A program made the translations under genes and the position numbers. Positions 34,731-43,055 of a stretch of 64,000 nt of DNA are shown piece by piece. The notes below the pieces were generated by a model. It made no database searches, was not told the DNA's origin, and saw nothing but the letters and a program-made list of their open reading frames with translations. How positions within the stretch are numbered: position 1 is the first letter of the stretch; the number at the start of each line of letters is the position of its first letter. The stretch lies in contig NZ_QPCG01000004.1 of assembly GCF_003351025.1 (NCBI RefSeq), positions 620,001-684,000 on the forward strand, read 5' to 3'. The stretch comes from Mucilaginibacter endophyticus. GTDB taxonomy: Bacteria; Bacteroidota; Bacteroidia; Sphingobacteriales; Sphingobacteriaceae.

Positions 34731-35390
34731 ATGAAAAACCTGATCCTCGCCCTGTTGCTTTTGATGGCCTGCACAGCATCTGCGCAGCAAAAGTTTAACC
34801 CTGTTTTAAAAAAGCAGCTTGACAGTGTGCTGGCCCTTGATCAAAAATACCGCGAAATACTAACTTACTTGATGGATCCGGGTAAAAAGGATTCGATACT
34901 GAAAACGCTGCCTGTTAAACCCGAAGAAGCAACAGGCTACTATTGGAGACTCCAAAGCCTGGCCGATTCAACCAATCTTGTTTTTATTGAGAACGTAGTT
35001 GCAAAATACGGCTATCCCGGCAAATCACTTGTTGGCGAGCCAACCAATGAGGCTGTATGGTCGGTAGTGCAGCATTCGCCTAAAATAGATAAATACCTTC
35101 CGGCTATAAAAACTGCTGCCGAAAATAAAGAACTACCCTTCAGGCTATACGCCATGATGCTCGACAGGCAGTTGATGTATGAGGGCAAAGAACAGATCTA
35201 TGGTTCGCAGGCTACATCAAAGCCGTTACGCAACGGTCAAAAAGTGGGTTACTATGTTTGGCCCATCAAAGATGCCGCTAAAGTGAACGAACGCCGTAAA
35301 CAAGCTGGCTTTGATCAAACTGTTGAACAAAATGCTAAAAGGCTGGGTGTTGATTATAAGGTAGTAAAAATTGAAGATGTGAAGTGGTAG
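34731..35390 (+). CDS. DUF6624-like secreted protein
   Basis: The 219-residue protein has a signal peptide (cleavage near ASA-QQ). The mature part shows LDQKYREIL and KYGYPGKSLVGEPTNEAVWSVVQHSP, the pattern of DUF6624 proteins of Bacteroidota. Function unknown; no catalytic motif is evident. Confidence 0.85.
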   Translation: MKNLILALLLLMACTASAQQKFNPVLKKQLDSVLALDQKYREILTYLMDPGKKDSILKTLPVKPEEATGYYWRLQSLADSTNLVFIENVVAKYGYPGKSLVGEPTNEAVWSVVQHSPKIDKYLPAIKTAAENKELPFRLYAMMLDRQLMYEGKEQIYGSQATSKPLRNGQKVGYYVWPIKDAAKVNERRKQAGFDQTVEQNAKRLGVDYKVVKIEDVKW

Positions 35391-35420
35391 TGGGGAGACA
35401 TAGGGATAAAAAAGCCCCCT

Positions 35421-35442
35421 GCCGTTGTACATCCACAACGGC
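35421..35442. terminator. Weak hairpin, possible terminator
   Basis: GCCGTTG and CAACGGC pair around an 8-base loop. There is no strong T tract, so the role is uncertain. Confidence 0.4.
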
Positions 35443-35462
35443 GAGAGAAATTTTTATATCAT

Positions 35463-36026
35463 ATGAGTATAAGCGAAAAGTACGATCGGGAAATATCAAG
35501 AATTTCTGAGTTAAGTGTTTCAGTCGAAACCAGATTTATTTTTTCCAATGTCCTGCTTTTTCGGGAATATCAATCCAGACTTTTTGCATGGAAGTTGGCT
35601 TTGAATTTTGACGGAAACGACTTCTTCAATAAGAGGAAATCTTACCACAATCTTTTTACTGACTTGAATCCAGCCTGGATTGAAGAACTGGTACCAGAAG
35701 ATAAGATAGTGAAAGACTTGAATTCTGCGGGCTGGCACTTTGTCCGCTCCGGCTATAGAGAGTTTATGGGATATTTTATGTTCTTATTTGTGAATTGGGA
35801 GATCTTTAAAGCAGAAAAAGAAGTTACGCGGTTTATTAATTTACCTCATCCTTATGAACCTCTTTTTATGATTTTGCAAAGGCGAGGCTTAATAGATTTC
35901 TCTGACAATAAGTTTGTAATTAATGGACGAACTTATTTAAAGTATGATAACACTTTTAGATTACCATCAACAGATAGTGATTTTTTAAACTTTATCGATA
36001 CAAAATCAACAGATTTTCCAAATTAA
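35463..36026 (+). CDS. Hypothetical protein, possibly cut short by a stop codon
   Basis: The 187-residue protein is rich in aromatic and charged residues and has no recognised domain. Its codons look more AT-rich than those of its neighbours, which may indicate later acquisition. After the TAA at 36024 the same frame continues for 24 sense codons (ETVNNLWNEYRAEQDKALKN and on) before another TAA at 36099. The readable, polar continuation suggests that the ancestral protein was longer and that the first stop is recent, though chance is not excluded. Confidence 0.6.
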   Translation: MSISEKYDREISRISELSVSVETRFIFSNVLLFREYQSRLFAWKLALNFDGNDFFNKRKSYHNLFTDLNPAWIEELVPEDKIVKDLNSAGWHFVRSGYREFMGYFMFLFVNWEIFKAEKEVTRFINLPHPYEPLFMILQRRGLIDFSDNKFVINGRTYLKYDNTFRLPSTDSDFLNFIDTKSTDFPN

Positions 36027-36170
36027 GAAACCGTAAACAACCTTTGGAATGAATACAGAGCCGAACAAGACAAAGCATTGAAAAATAATGAGCTGCTATA
36101 ATATCATCGAAAGTTATCCGTCTGGAATCATTTAGCAAAACTAAATGGCAACATCAACAATGACGGGCGT

Positions 36171-36208
36171 TCTGTTAATTCCTGAATTCCGTAAATTCGG
36201 ATTCAGAC
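36171..36208. repeat. TCTGAATTC-word inverted repeat, short copy
   Basis: TCTGTTAATTCCTGAATTCC followed by GTAAATTCGGATTCAGA; related to 14254-14394. Confidence 0.55.
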
Positions 36209-36261
36209 ACTCTCCCATCAAAAAGTTTACACCCTGCGTTCCCCCGCATCATATAAAAACA

Positions 36262-36269
36262 TAACTTTG
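36262..36269 (+). promoter_or_regulatory. TAACTTTG -7 box of fumC
   Basis: TAnnTTTG match, 20 bases before the ATG. Confidence 0.6.
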
Positions 36270-36289
36270 CCCCTGCAAAATTTAATACC

Positions 36290-37687
36290 ATGAGTTTCAG
36301 AACCGAACACGATACCATGGGCGAGGTACAGGTACCTGCCGACAAATACTGGGGAGCGCAAACCGAACGCTCACGCAATAATTTTAAAATTGGTCCGGAA
36401 GCATCAATGCCAAAGGAAATTATCGACGCTTTCGCTTACCTGAAAAAGGCTGCCGCTTTTACTAATACCGATTTAGGTGTATTGCCGGCAGAAAAACGCG
36501 ATTTGATTGCACAGGTGTGCGATGAGATCCTGGCTGGCGGGCTGGCTTCGGAGTTTCCGCTGGTAATCTGGCAAACAGGCTCGGGCACGCAATCAAACAT
36601 GAACGTGAACGAAGTTGTTGCTAACCGTGCACATGTATTACAAGGCAATAAACTGGGCGAAGGTAAAACCTTCATTCACCCAAATGATGACGTGAACAAA
36701 TCACAATCATCAAACGATACTTACCCAACTGCCATGCACATCGCGGCATACAAGATCCTGATTGATGTAACTATTCCAGGTATTGAAAAACTGCGCGATA
36801 CTTTGCAGGCAAAAGTTGAGGCATTTAAATCGGTAGTAAAAATTGGTCGTACCCACCTGATGGATGCTACCCCGCTTACTTTAGGCCAGGAGTTTTCAGG
36901 CTATGTTTCACAATTGAACCACGGTTTAAAAGCGTTGCGCAATACGCTTGACCACCTATCAGAACTTGCACTTGGCGGTACTGCCGTAGGTACAGGTATC
37001 AATACTCCTAAAGGCTATGATGTAAAAGTTGCTGAGTATATAGCCCAGTTCACCGGCTTGCCATTCATCACCGCCGAAAATAAATTTGAAGCCCTTGCCG
37101 CTCATGACGCCATTGTTGAAAGCCATGGCGCGCTGAAACAAATAGCGGTTTCGTTGATGAAAATTGCTAATGATATCAGGATGCTGGCATCTGGTCCGCG
37201 TTCGGGTATTGGTGAGATCCATATTCCGGATAACGAACCTGGATCATCTATCATGCCAGGTAAGGTTAACCCAACCCAAAATGAGGCTGTTACCATGGTA
37301 GCTGCACAGGTTATGGGTAACGATGTGGCTATTTCTATCGGTGGTTCAAACGGCCATTACGAGCTGAACGTATTTAAACCGGTTATGGCCGCTAACTTCC
37401 TGCAGTCGGCAAGGTTAATTGGTGATGCCTGCGTATCATTCAATGATCATTGCGCGGTAGGCATTGAGCCAAACTATGAAGGTATCAAAAAACACCTTGA
37501 AAACTCATTAATGCTGGTGACCGCGCTTAATCCTCATATCGGTTATGAAAACGCGGCTAAAATTGCTAAAACAGCACTTAAAAACGGCAGCTCACTACGC
37601 GAAGCAGCTATTGGCTTAGGCTTACTAACCAACGAGCAGTTTGACGAGTGGGTACGCCCTGAAAATATGATAGGCAGCTTAAAATAG
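36290..37687 (+). CDS. fumC: Fumarate hydratase, class II
   Basis: The 465-residue protein has the class II signature GSSIMPGKVNPTQNEA, the THLMDATPLTLGQEFSGY segment and SSNDTYPTAMH. These belong to the fumarase/aspartase superfamily, and the length and close fit favour fumarase. It hydrates fumarate to malate, the step after succinate dehydrogenase, whose genes are 15 kb away. Its mRNA has its own -7 box. Confidence 0.97.
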   Translation: MSFRTEHDTMGEVQVPADKYWGAQTERSRNNFKIGPEASMPKEIIDAFAYLKKAAAFTNTDLGVLPAEKRDLIAQVCDEILAGGLASEFPLVIWQTGSGTQSNMNVNEVVANRAHVLQGNKLGEGKTFIHPNDDVNKSQSSNDTYPTAMHIAAYKILIDVTIPGIEKLRDTLQAKVEAFKSVVKIGRTHLMDATPLTLGQEFSGYVSQLNHGLKALRNTLDHLSELALGGTAVGTGINTPKGYDVKVAEYIAQFTGLPFITAENKFEALAAHDAIVESHGALKQIAVSLMKIANDIRMLASGPRSGIGEIHIPDNEPGSSIMPGKVNPTQNEAVTMVAAQVMGNDVAISIGGSNGHYELNVFKPVMAANFLQSARLIGDACVSFNDHCAVGIEPNYEGIKKHLENSLMLVTALNPHIGYENAAKIAKTALKNGSSLREAAIGLGLLTNEQFDEWVRPENMIGSLK

Positions 37688-37689
37688 TA

Positions 37690-37730
37690 GCCTCACCCCA
37701 ACCCCTCTCCTTTGGAGAGGGGCTTTTTAA
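37690..37730 (+). terminator. CTCACCC-type element acting as fumC terminator
   Basis: CCCCTCTCC and GGAGAGGGG form a hairpin followed by CTTTTTAATTTT. The upstream part CCTCACCCCAACCCCTCTCC links it to the repeat at 33746. Confidence 0.7.
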
Positions 37731-37739
37731 TTTTCGCTT

Positions 37740-38321
37740 ATGCAAAAACGCTATAGCTTTCTCTTTTTTTCTTTCAGCTTTCGGCTTTTCGCTTTAAGCC
37801 TTCCGCTTTCCGCTTTCAGCTCAAAGAAAGCCTTTCGCCTTTTACCTTTCGCCTTTTGCCTAATCGTAGCCTCTTGCAGCAGGAACCCTGATATGCAGGA
37901 GCCGGGAGATAGCAAACTGCAGGGGGAGTGGCGGCAGGATTCGGTACCGGCGCAAAAAAGCCTGGTAACATATTCGCTATACGACATTAAATTCAGCTGC
38001 GATTCATTTCTTTTGAAGATTAGTACCGTGAGCAAGGTTAATTACGGTGCGGATACCTGCATGAGCAAAGGACATTGGGCCGAATATGTACGGGGAACTT
38101 ACTCGCAAAGACAGGATACGCTGCACATTAAAGGTCAGTTTTGTAATGCCGACGGCTCGTATAAAAATGAACAGGGCTGTTTCAGGTTTGGCGATTATGA
38201 AGAATATTTTAAAGTTCACCTCACTGGCGATTCGCTCATCAGGTTTGTAAGTACATCCAACGTGATACCTATCAACGCGCATCTAATTAAAAGAACAAGC
38301 TGTATTCCAAAACCATTGTAA
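37740..38321 (+). CDS. Lipoprotein of unknown function with a repeat-derived leader
   Basis: The 193-residue frame starts at ATG 37740. Residues 10-43 are encoded by tandem variants of CTTTCGGCTTTTCGC and CTTTCCGCTTTCAGC, a low-complexity repeat, yet the end of it makes a proper lipobox (FAFCLIVASC, Cys46). No other start lies between the repeat and the lipobox, so the repeat must supply the signal peptide. The mature part contains a beta-rich domain (GEWRQDSVPAQKS, DTLHIKGQFCNAD) of no known family. The stop overlaps the start of the S1/P1 nuclease gene by one base. Confidence 0.7.
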   Translation: MQKRYSFLFFSFSFRLFALSLPLSAFSSKKAFRLLPFAFCLIVASCSRNPDMQEPGDSKLQGEWRQDSVPAQKSLVTYSLYDIKFSCDSFLLKISTVSKVNYGADTCMSKGHWAEYVRGTYSQRQDTLHIKGQFCNADGSYKNEQGCFRFGDYEEYFKVHLTGDSLIRFVSTSNVIPINAHLIKRTSCIPKPL

Positions 38322-39115
38322 TGAAAACACAAATTTTAAAGAAACTTTTACTGCTGGTGGCTATATTTTATATCCCCCTGCAAAGTATGGCCTGGGGCAC
38401 CAACGGGCACCGCATTTGCGGACAGGTTGCCGATAGCTACCTTACCCCTAAAGCCCGTAAAGCCATAGAGGCCATTTTAGGCAACGAGTCAATTGCGATT
38501 ACCAGCAACTGGGCCGATTTTATCAAATCAGATCCTGCATATGGTTACCTGTATAACTGGCATTTTATCGATTTAGATAAGGCTTATACTTATCCGGAGC
38601 TGCAAGGCTATCTAAAAGCGGATACAGCCGTTGATGCCTACACTAAAATGAACTTTTTGATTGCTGAAATTAAAAAGAAAACTACCACCAAAACCAACAA
38701 GCTGCTTTACCTGCGGATGCTGATACACATCGTTGAAGACGTACACCAGCCACTTCATACCGGCCATACCAGCGATAAAGGCGGTAACGATGTAAAAGTT
38801 CAGTGGTTTGGAAAAGACAGCAACCTGCACTCGGTTTGGGACAGCCAGCTGATTGATTTTCAGCAGTTGAGCTATACCGAGTATGCAACCATGATTAACC
38901 ATACTACTGCTGCCCAGCGCGCCAAATTGCAGAAAGACCCGATAAGCCAATGGTTGTTTGAAAGCAATCAGATTGCCGAAAAGCTGTACACTGATGTTAA
39001 ACCAGGCGAAAACCTGAGCTACAAATACAACTTCAAATACATTGGTATCCTAAACGACCAGATGGTAAAAGCCGGCGTTCGTTTGGCCGGTGTATTGAAT
39101 CAAATTTTTGGTTGA
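38321..39115 (+). CDS. S1/P1 family nuclease
   Basis: The 264-residue protein has a signal peptide ending SMA-W, so that Trp25 becomes the N-terminal zinc ligand as in P1 nuclease. The other zinc-site motifs are WGTNGHRICG, HIVEDVHQPLHTGH and GGNDVKVQWFGKDSNLHSVWD. It should degrade single-stranded nucleic acids outside the inner membrane and release 5'-nucleotides. The TGA stop lies within the following GGTTGATT repeat. Confidence 0.92.
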   Translation: MKTQILKKLLLLVAIFYIPLQSMAWGTNGHRICGQVADSYLTPKARKAIEAILGNESIAITSNWADFIKSDPAYGYLYNWHFIDLDKAYTYPELQGYLKADTAVDAYTKMNFLIAEIKKKTTTKTNKLLYLRMLIHIVEDVHQPLHTGHTSDKGGNDVKVQWFGKDSNLHSVWDSQLIDFQQLSYTEYATMINHTTAAQRAKLQKDPISQWLFESNQIAEKLYTDVKPGENLSYKYNFKYIGILNDQMVKAGVRLAGVLNQIFG

Positions 39116-39209
39116 TTGGTGAATGGTTGATTAGGTGAGTAGTTAAGCAGTTACATAACCACTCACTTAATCAACCCAATCAACCACTCTCCTTCCACCC
39201 AATCAACCT
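39111..39209. repeat. GGTTGATT-type inverted repeat, between nuclease and phosphatase genes
   Basis: GGTTGATTGGTGAATGGTTG and ATTAGGTGAGTAG on the left; CACTCACTTAATCAACCCAA on the right. It supplies the stop codon of the upstream gene and abuts the start region of the downstream gene. Confidence 0.75.
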
Positions 39210-39214
39210 AAAAA

Positions 39215-39649
39215 ATGAAAATACTAATGGTATGCCTCGGCAATATCTGCCGTTCGCCGCTGGCCGAAGGGATCATGCAGCATCTGGCAGATGAAAACGG
39301 CCTGGGCTGGGATGTGGATTCGGCGGGTACGGGCAGATGGCATATAGGCGAAGCTCCCGACAGACGCTCCATCCGTGCTGCACGGAACCACGGTATAGAT
39401 ATCAGCAAGCAGGTTTGCCGCCAGTTTAAACGTGCCGATTTTGACGAGTTTGACCACATCTTTGTAATGGATCGCAATAACCTGAGCGATGTACTTGATA
39501 TGGCCCGCAACGAAGAACAGGCAGCAAAAGTAAAACTCCTGTTAGGCGATAAGGTAGTGCCGGATCCTTATTATGATGACAGCCAGTTTGAGCCAGTTTT
39601 TGAATTGATTGAAAGCGGTTGTAAAGATATTATTGAAGGGTTGAGGTAA
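39215..39649 (+). CDS. Low molecular weight protein tyrosine phosphatase
   Basis: The 144-residue protein has the P-loop C7LGNICRS at residues 7-14 and the general-acid region VVPDPYYDD near residue 109. Such enzymes dephosphorylate tyrosine kinases in capsule export or other targets; no kinase is nearby. The ATG follows the repeat by five bases. Confidence 0.95.
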   Translation: MKILMVCLGNICRSPLAEGIMQHLADENGLGWDVDSAGTGRWHIGEAPDRRSIRAARNHGIDISKQVCRQFKRADFDEFDHIFVMDRNNLSDVLDMARNEEQAAKVKLLLGDKVVPDPYYDDSQFEPVFELIESGCKDIIEGLR

Positions 39650-39656
39650 AATCCTA

Positions 39657-39769
39657 TGTCATTGCGAGGAGCTGCACGGCCTTGTGCGATGGCGCGACGT
39701 GACAATCCCGTAGCTGTGCATATTCGCCTTGTATGGCTACGAGATTGCCGCGCTTCGCTCGCAATGACA
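39657..39769. repeat. Family A inverted repeat, copy 6 (long-arm form)
   Basis: Long GAGGAG left arm with an insert, ending CGCGACGTGACAATC, and short-type right arm. It lies between convergent genes. Confidence 0.85.
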
Positions 39770-39782
39770 TCTCTTTTATTAC

Positions 39783-40283
39783 CTACCGCTCAATCCTGAA
39801 AAACGGCACATCCTCGCCGTACCAGAATACAATTCCTTCCTTTGCAAACCCGGCTTTGATCAGTACCCTTTGTGATGCCACGTTTTGCGGATGGGTAACG
39901 GCACAAACCTCTTTCAGGCCAATTTTATTTAAGCCATAGCTAACCAAGGCCTCTGCCAATTCGGTGGCAACGCCCTGGCCCCAGTATTTGAGGTGCAGGC
40001 GGTAGCCCAATTCAATCCGGCTCTTGTCATAGTCGCTGGGTTTGAGGGCACAAACACCTATAAAATCATTGTCGGCAATGTTGAATACTCCCCACCTGCC
40101 CAGGCCCGAACCATTTTTGTATTCTTTCAGGGTATCCTTAAAAACCTGCTTACTCTCCTGCGGGGTACGTTTCTTTACGTATTGGGTAAGCCGGTCGTCT
40201 TCGTCTATTATGAGTAAAAGTTCTTCATCTTCGGCTGTAAGTTCACGGATGAGCAAGCGCGGCGTTTGGGTGATAATATTCAT
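39783..40283 (-). CDS. GNAT family N-acetyltransferase
   Basis: The 166-residue protein resembles the RimJ/RimL group (Acetyltransf_3): NIITQTPRLLIRELTAEDEE, IELGYRLHLKYWGQGVATEL with the acetyl-CoA loop, and VTHPQNVASQRVLIKAGF. It acetylates an amine, possibly a protein N-terminus or a small molecule; the substrate is unknown. Confidence 0.92.
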   Translation of the reverse strand: MNIITQTPRLLIRELTAEDEELLLIIDEDDRLTQYVKKRTPQESKQVFKDTLKEYKNGSGLGRWGVFNIADNDFIGVCALKPSDYDKSRIELGYRLHLKYWGQGVATELAEALVSYGLNKIGLKEVCAVTHPQNVASQRVLIKAGFAKEGIVFWYGEDVPFFRIER

Positions 40284-40396
40284 AGGTATTCAAAAATATA
40301 TTTTTTGAACCTGTGTTGTACATTACTTAGGTAAAACATATGTCAATTAATGGGTTTCACAAGCGAATTTTGCGGCGCACGGTCTTGAAATGTAAT

Positions 40397-40545
40397 AGGA
40401 GGCACCTATGGAGCCTCAATATCTGCCTTGTTTTTGACTGTAAACATGATACTCCTATGGAGTTTAAAAAGCATGCATAGAACTCCATAGGAGTATCATG
40501 TTTATAGAAATGAAACAAATCCTTTTGGCTCCGTAGGCGCCTCCT
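40397..40545. repeat. ACTCCTATGGAGT nested inverted repeat, copy 2
   Basis: AAACATGATACTCCTATGGAGTT at 40442-40464 is exactly inverted at 40481-40503, giving 23-bp arms with a 16-base spacer. Outer, imperfect arms are AGGAGGCACCTATGGAGCC (40397-40415) and GGCTCCGTAGGCGCCTCCT (40526-40544). The 370-bp gap holds no gene. Confidence 0.8.
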
Positions 40546-40653
40546 GTATTTACACGATGATTTTACCCCGCCTTTAACCGTAGTTCATTTAAGGCCAAAC
40601 AGGATATTTACCATTAAAAATGTATACCTTGCATAATTTACTTATAAGATATA

Positions 40654-41892
40654 GTGACTTTCCAGGATTTTAAATTTAACGAGCAATTATTTGAAGGTGT
40701 AGAGAGTATGGGTTTTGTAAACCCAACCCCCATTCAATCTATGGCTATCCCGGCCATTATGGAGGGGCGCGACCTGATAGCATGCGCTCAAACCGGTACC
40801 GGTAAAACCGGCGCCTATTTGCTGCCTGTTTTAAACAGCATCAGCAAAACCAATAAACACCATACCAGTGCCCTTATACTTGCCCCTACCCGCGAGCTTG
40901 CCCAGCAAATAGATCAGCAGGTTGAAGGCCTTGCCTATTTTACCGGTATCAGCTCTATCGCTGTTTTTGGCGGTGGCGACGGCATTGTTTACGAACAGCA
41001 GCGTCGTGGTATCCAGAATAATGTAAACATTATTGTGGCCACTCCCGGCAGGCTTATAGCCCATCTTACTTCAGGTGTGTTAAAGCTCAATCACCTTACC
41101 CACCTGATACTTGACGAGGCCGACCGTATGCTGGACATGGGATTTTCGGATGATATTATGAAGATCATCAGCTACTTGCCTAAAGAGCGTCAAACACTGT
41201 TGTTTTCGGCCACTATGCCGGGACGGATCCGTTCATTGGCTAAAGCCATTTTGAAAGATCCGGAGCAGATCAATATCGCCATTTCGCAGCCGGCTGTCGG
41301 TATCGATCAACAAGTTTACCGGGTGCATGATCAGCAAAAAACGCCGCTGGTGCAACATATCCTCAAAGATTCGGCATTTACAAGCATCATCATCTTTGCC
41401 TCACGCAAGGAGATAGTTAAATCATTATACAAAGAACTTAAGGCCATCAAGATCAACGCCATGTCATTCCACTCCGATTTGGAGCAGAAAGAGCGTGAAG
41501 AAATCCTTCTTAAGTTTAAAAACAAACAATTGCCGGTTATTATTGGTACCGATGCCCTTTCGCGGGGTATTGATGTGGAAGGTATAGACCTGGTGATCAA
41601 CTACGATGTTCCGGGCGATCCGGAAGATTATATCCACCGTATTGGCCGTACAGCCCGTGCAGCAACAACCGGCACCGCTATTACGTTTGTAAACCACCGC
41701 GACGAACGTAAGCTTAAGAACATTGAAAAGCTGATAGAAAAGCCTATCAAATTGATGGTATTGCCTGATGAGCTGGCCACCATACAACCGCTTAAGCCAG
41801 AGCCTGTACAGGGCGATGCTAAAAAGAAACCCAACCGCAGATGGGGAAAAAAGAAACCAAAGCAGCAAAACACCGGTAACCCAAAAGCATAA
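40654..41892 (+). CDS. DEAD-box RNA helicase
   Basis: The 412-residue protein starts at GTG 40654. Motifs: Q motif PTPIQSMAIPAI, motif I AQTGTGKTGAYLLP, PTRELAQQ, DEAD in LILDEADRMLDMG, SAT in LLFSATMP, and HRIGRTARA. The C-terminal tail is basic and Pro-rich (KKPNRRWGKKKPKQQN), typical of RhlE-like helicases that act on ribosome assembly or mRNA decay. The exact role cannot be assigned. Confidence 0.95.
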   Translation: MTFQDFKFNEQLFEGVESMGFVNPTPIQSMAIPAIMEGRDLIACAQTGTGKTGAYLLPVLNSISKTNKHHTSALILAPTRELAQQIDQQVEGLAYFTGISSIAVFGGGDGIVYEQQRRGIQNNVNIIVATPGRLIAHLTSGVLKLNHLTHLILDEADRMLDMGFSDDIMKIISYLPKERQTLLFSATMPGRIRSLAKAILKDPEQINIAISQPAVGIDQQVYRVHDQQKTPLVQHILKDSAFTSIIIFASRKEIVKSLYKELKAIKINAMSFHSDLEQKEREEILLKFKNKQLPVIIGTDALSRGIDVEGIDLVINYDVPGDPEDYIHRIGRTARAATTGTAITFVNHRDERKLKNIEKLIEKPIKLMVLPDELATIQPLKPEPVQGDAKKKPNRRWGKKKPKQQNTGNPKA

Positions 41893-41893
41893 G

Positions 41894-41918
41894 CAACACG
41901 GCCGGTGTTGTTTTTTTG
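41894..41918 (+). terminator. Terminator of the helicase gene
   Basis: CAACACGGCCGGTGTTG hairpin followed by seven T. Confidence 0.8.
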
Positions 41919-41926
41919 AAATAAAC

Positions 41927-41938
41927 TAAAACGTTTTA
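41927..41938. promoter_or_regulatory. TAAAACGTTTTA palindrome upstream of GH43, operator candidate
   Basis: Identical to the 12-mer at 4289-4300. It lies 10 bases upstream of a TATCTTTA -7-like box (41949-41956) and 39 bases before the GH43 ATG. That position would let a bound repressor block the promoter. Confidence 0.55.
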
Positions 41939-41977
41939 TCTATTTCTATATCTTTAGAACCAAAAATCTGTATCACC

Positions 41978-42973
41978 ATGTTTATCTCAAGAAAAATCAT
42001 GTTCCTGCTGGGCGCTGGTTTGGCATTGTCATCAATAGCTAATAAGGCTTTAGCGCAGGAGAAAAAAACATCCGGCAATCCCATTGTGGAAGGTTGGTAT
42101 GCCGACCCTGAAGCTAAGATCTTTAACAAACACTATTGGGTATATCCTACCTATTCGGCAAAATATAACGACCAGGTATTTATGGATGCCTTTTCATCGC
42201 CCGATTTGGTTAACTGGACAAAACACCCTCGCATTATTGATACTGCTGCTGTAAAGTGGGCTAAGCGCGCTATGTGGGCGCCGGCCGTGACCGAAAAGGA
42301 TGGCAAATACTATATCTTTTTTGGCGCTAATGATATCCAGAACAATAATGAAGTTGGTGGTATAGGCGTTGCCGTTGCTGATAAACCGGAAGGTCCGTTC
42401 AAAGATCTTTTAGGTAAACCGCTTATCGGGCAGATCATCAATAAAGCTCAACCTATTGATCAATTTGTTTTTAAAGATGATGACGGCCAGTACTACATGA
42501 TCTATGGTGGCTGGGGGCAATGCAATATCGTAAGATTAAAAAACGACTTTACAGGCATCGAGCCGTTTAAAGATGGCGAAACCTACAAGCTGATCACTCC
42601 GAAAGATTATGTTGAAGGTCCGGTTATGTTTAAACGTAAAGGCAAATACTATTTTATGTGGAGCGAAGGCGGCTGGACAGGCCCGGATTACCGGGTAGCC
42701 TACGCCATTGGCGACTCGCCGTTTGGTCCGTTTAACCGCATTGGAACAATATTAAAACAGGATGCCAGTATAGCAACAGGTGCAGGTCATCACTCGGTGA
42801 TCCAGGTACCGGGTAAGGATGAATGGTACATCGTTTACCACCGACGCCCGTTAACCGAAACAGACGGCAACCACCGTGTAACCTGTATCGACAAAATGTA
42901 TTTTGACAAGGATGGCAAGATCCTGCCGGTGAAAATCACCAATGAAGGTGTAACAGCAAGGAAGATTAAGTAG
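41978..42973 (+). CDS. Glycoside hydrolase family 43 protein
   Basis: The 331-residue protein has a signal peptide (cleavage near ALA-QE). The five-bladed propeller of GH43 is indicated by NPIVEGWYADPEAKIF (catalytic Asp), the MWAPAVTEKDGKYYIFF segment and YVEGPVMFKRKGKYYFMWS (Glu acid). Family members release arabinose or xylose from plant polysaccharides. The exact linkage is unknown. The possible operator upstream suggests control by a sugar-responsive LacI-type repressor shared with the DUF1080 gene. Confidence 0.92.
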   Translation: MFISRKIMFLLGAGLALSSIANKALAQEKKTSGNPIVEGWYADPEAKIFNKHYWVYPTYSAKYNDQVFMDAFSSPDLVNWTKHPRIIDTAAVKWAKRAMWAPAVTEKDGKYYIFFGANDIQNNNEVGGIGVAVADKPEGPFKDLLGKPLIGQIINKAQPIDQFVFKDDDGQYYMIYGGWGQCNIVRLKNDFTGIEPFKDGETYKLITPKDYVEGPVMFKRKGKYYFMWSEGGWTGPDYRVAYAIGDSPFGPFNRIGTILKQDASIATGAGHHSVIQVPGKDEWYIVYHRRPLTETDGNHRVTCIDKMYFDKDGKILPVKITNEGVTARKIK

Positions 42974-42999
42974 CCCCCCAGCCCCCTAAAGGGGGAGTT
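42971..42999. repeat. CCCCTAAAGGGG-type element after GH43
   Basis: CCCCCCAGCCCCCTAAAGGG then GGAGTT begins directly at the TAG stop, just as the related element abuts the efp stop at 7653. Confidence 0.65.
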
Positions 43000-43055
43000 T
43001 GCAGTGTACGTAACTCCCCGGAAAAACTTATGAAGTTTCAAAAACTTTTAATTTA

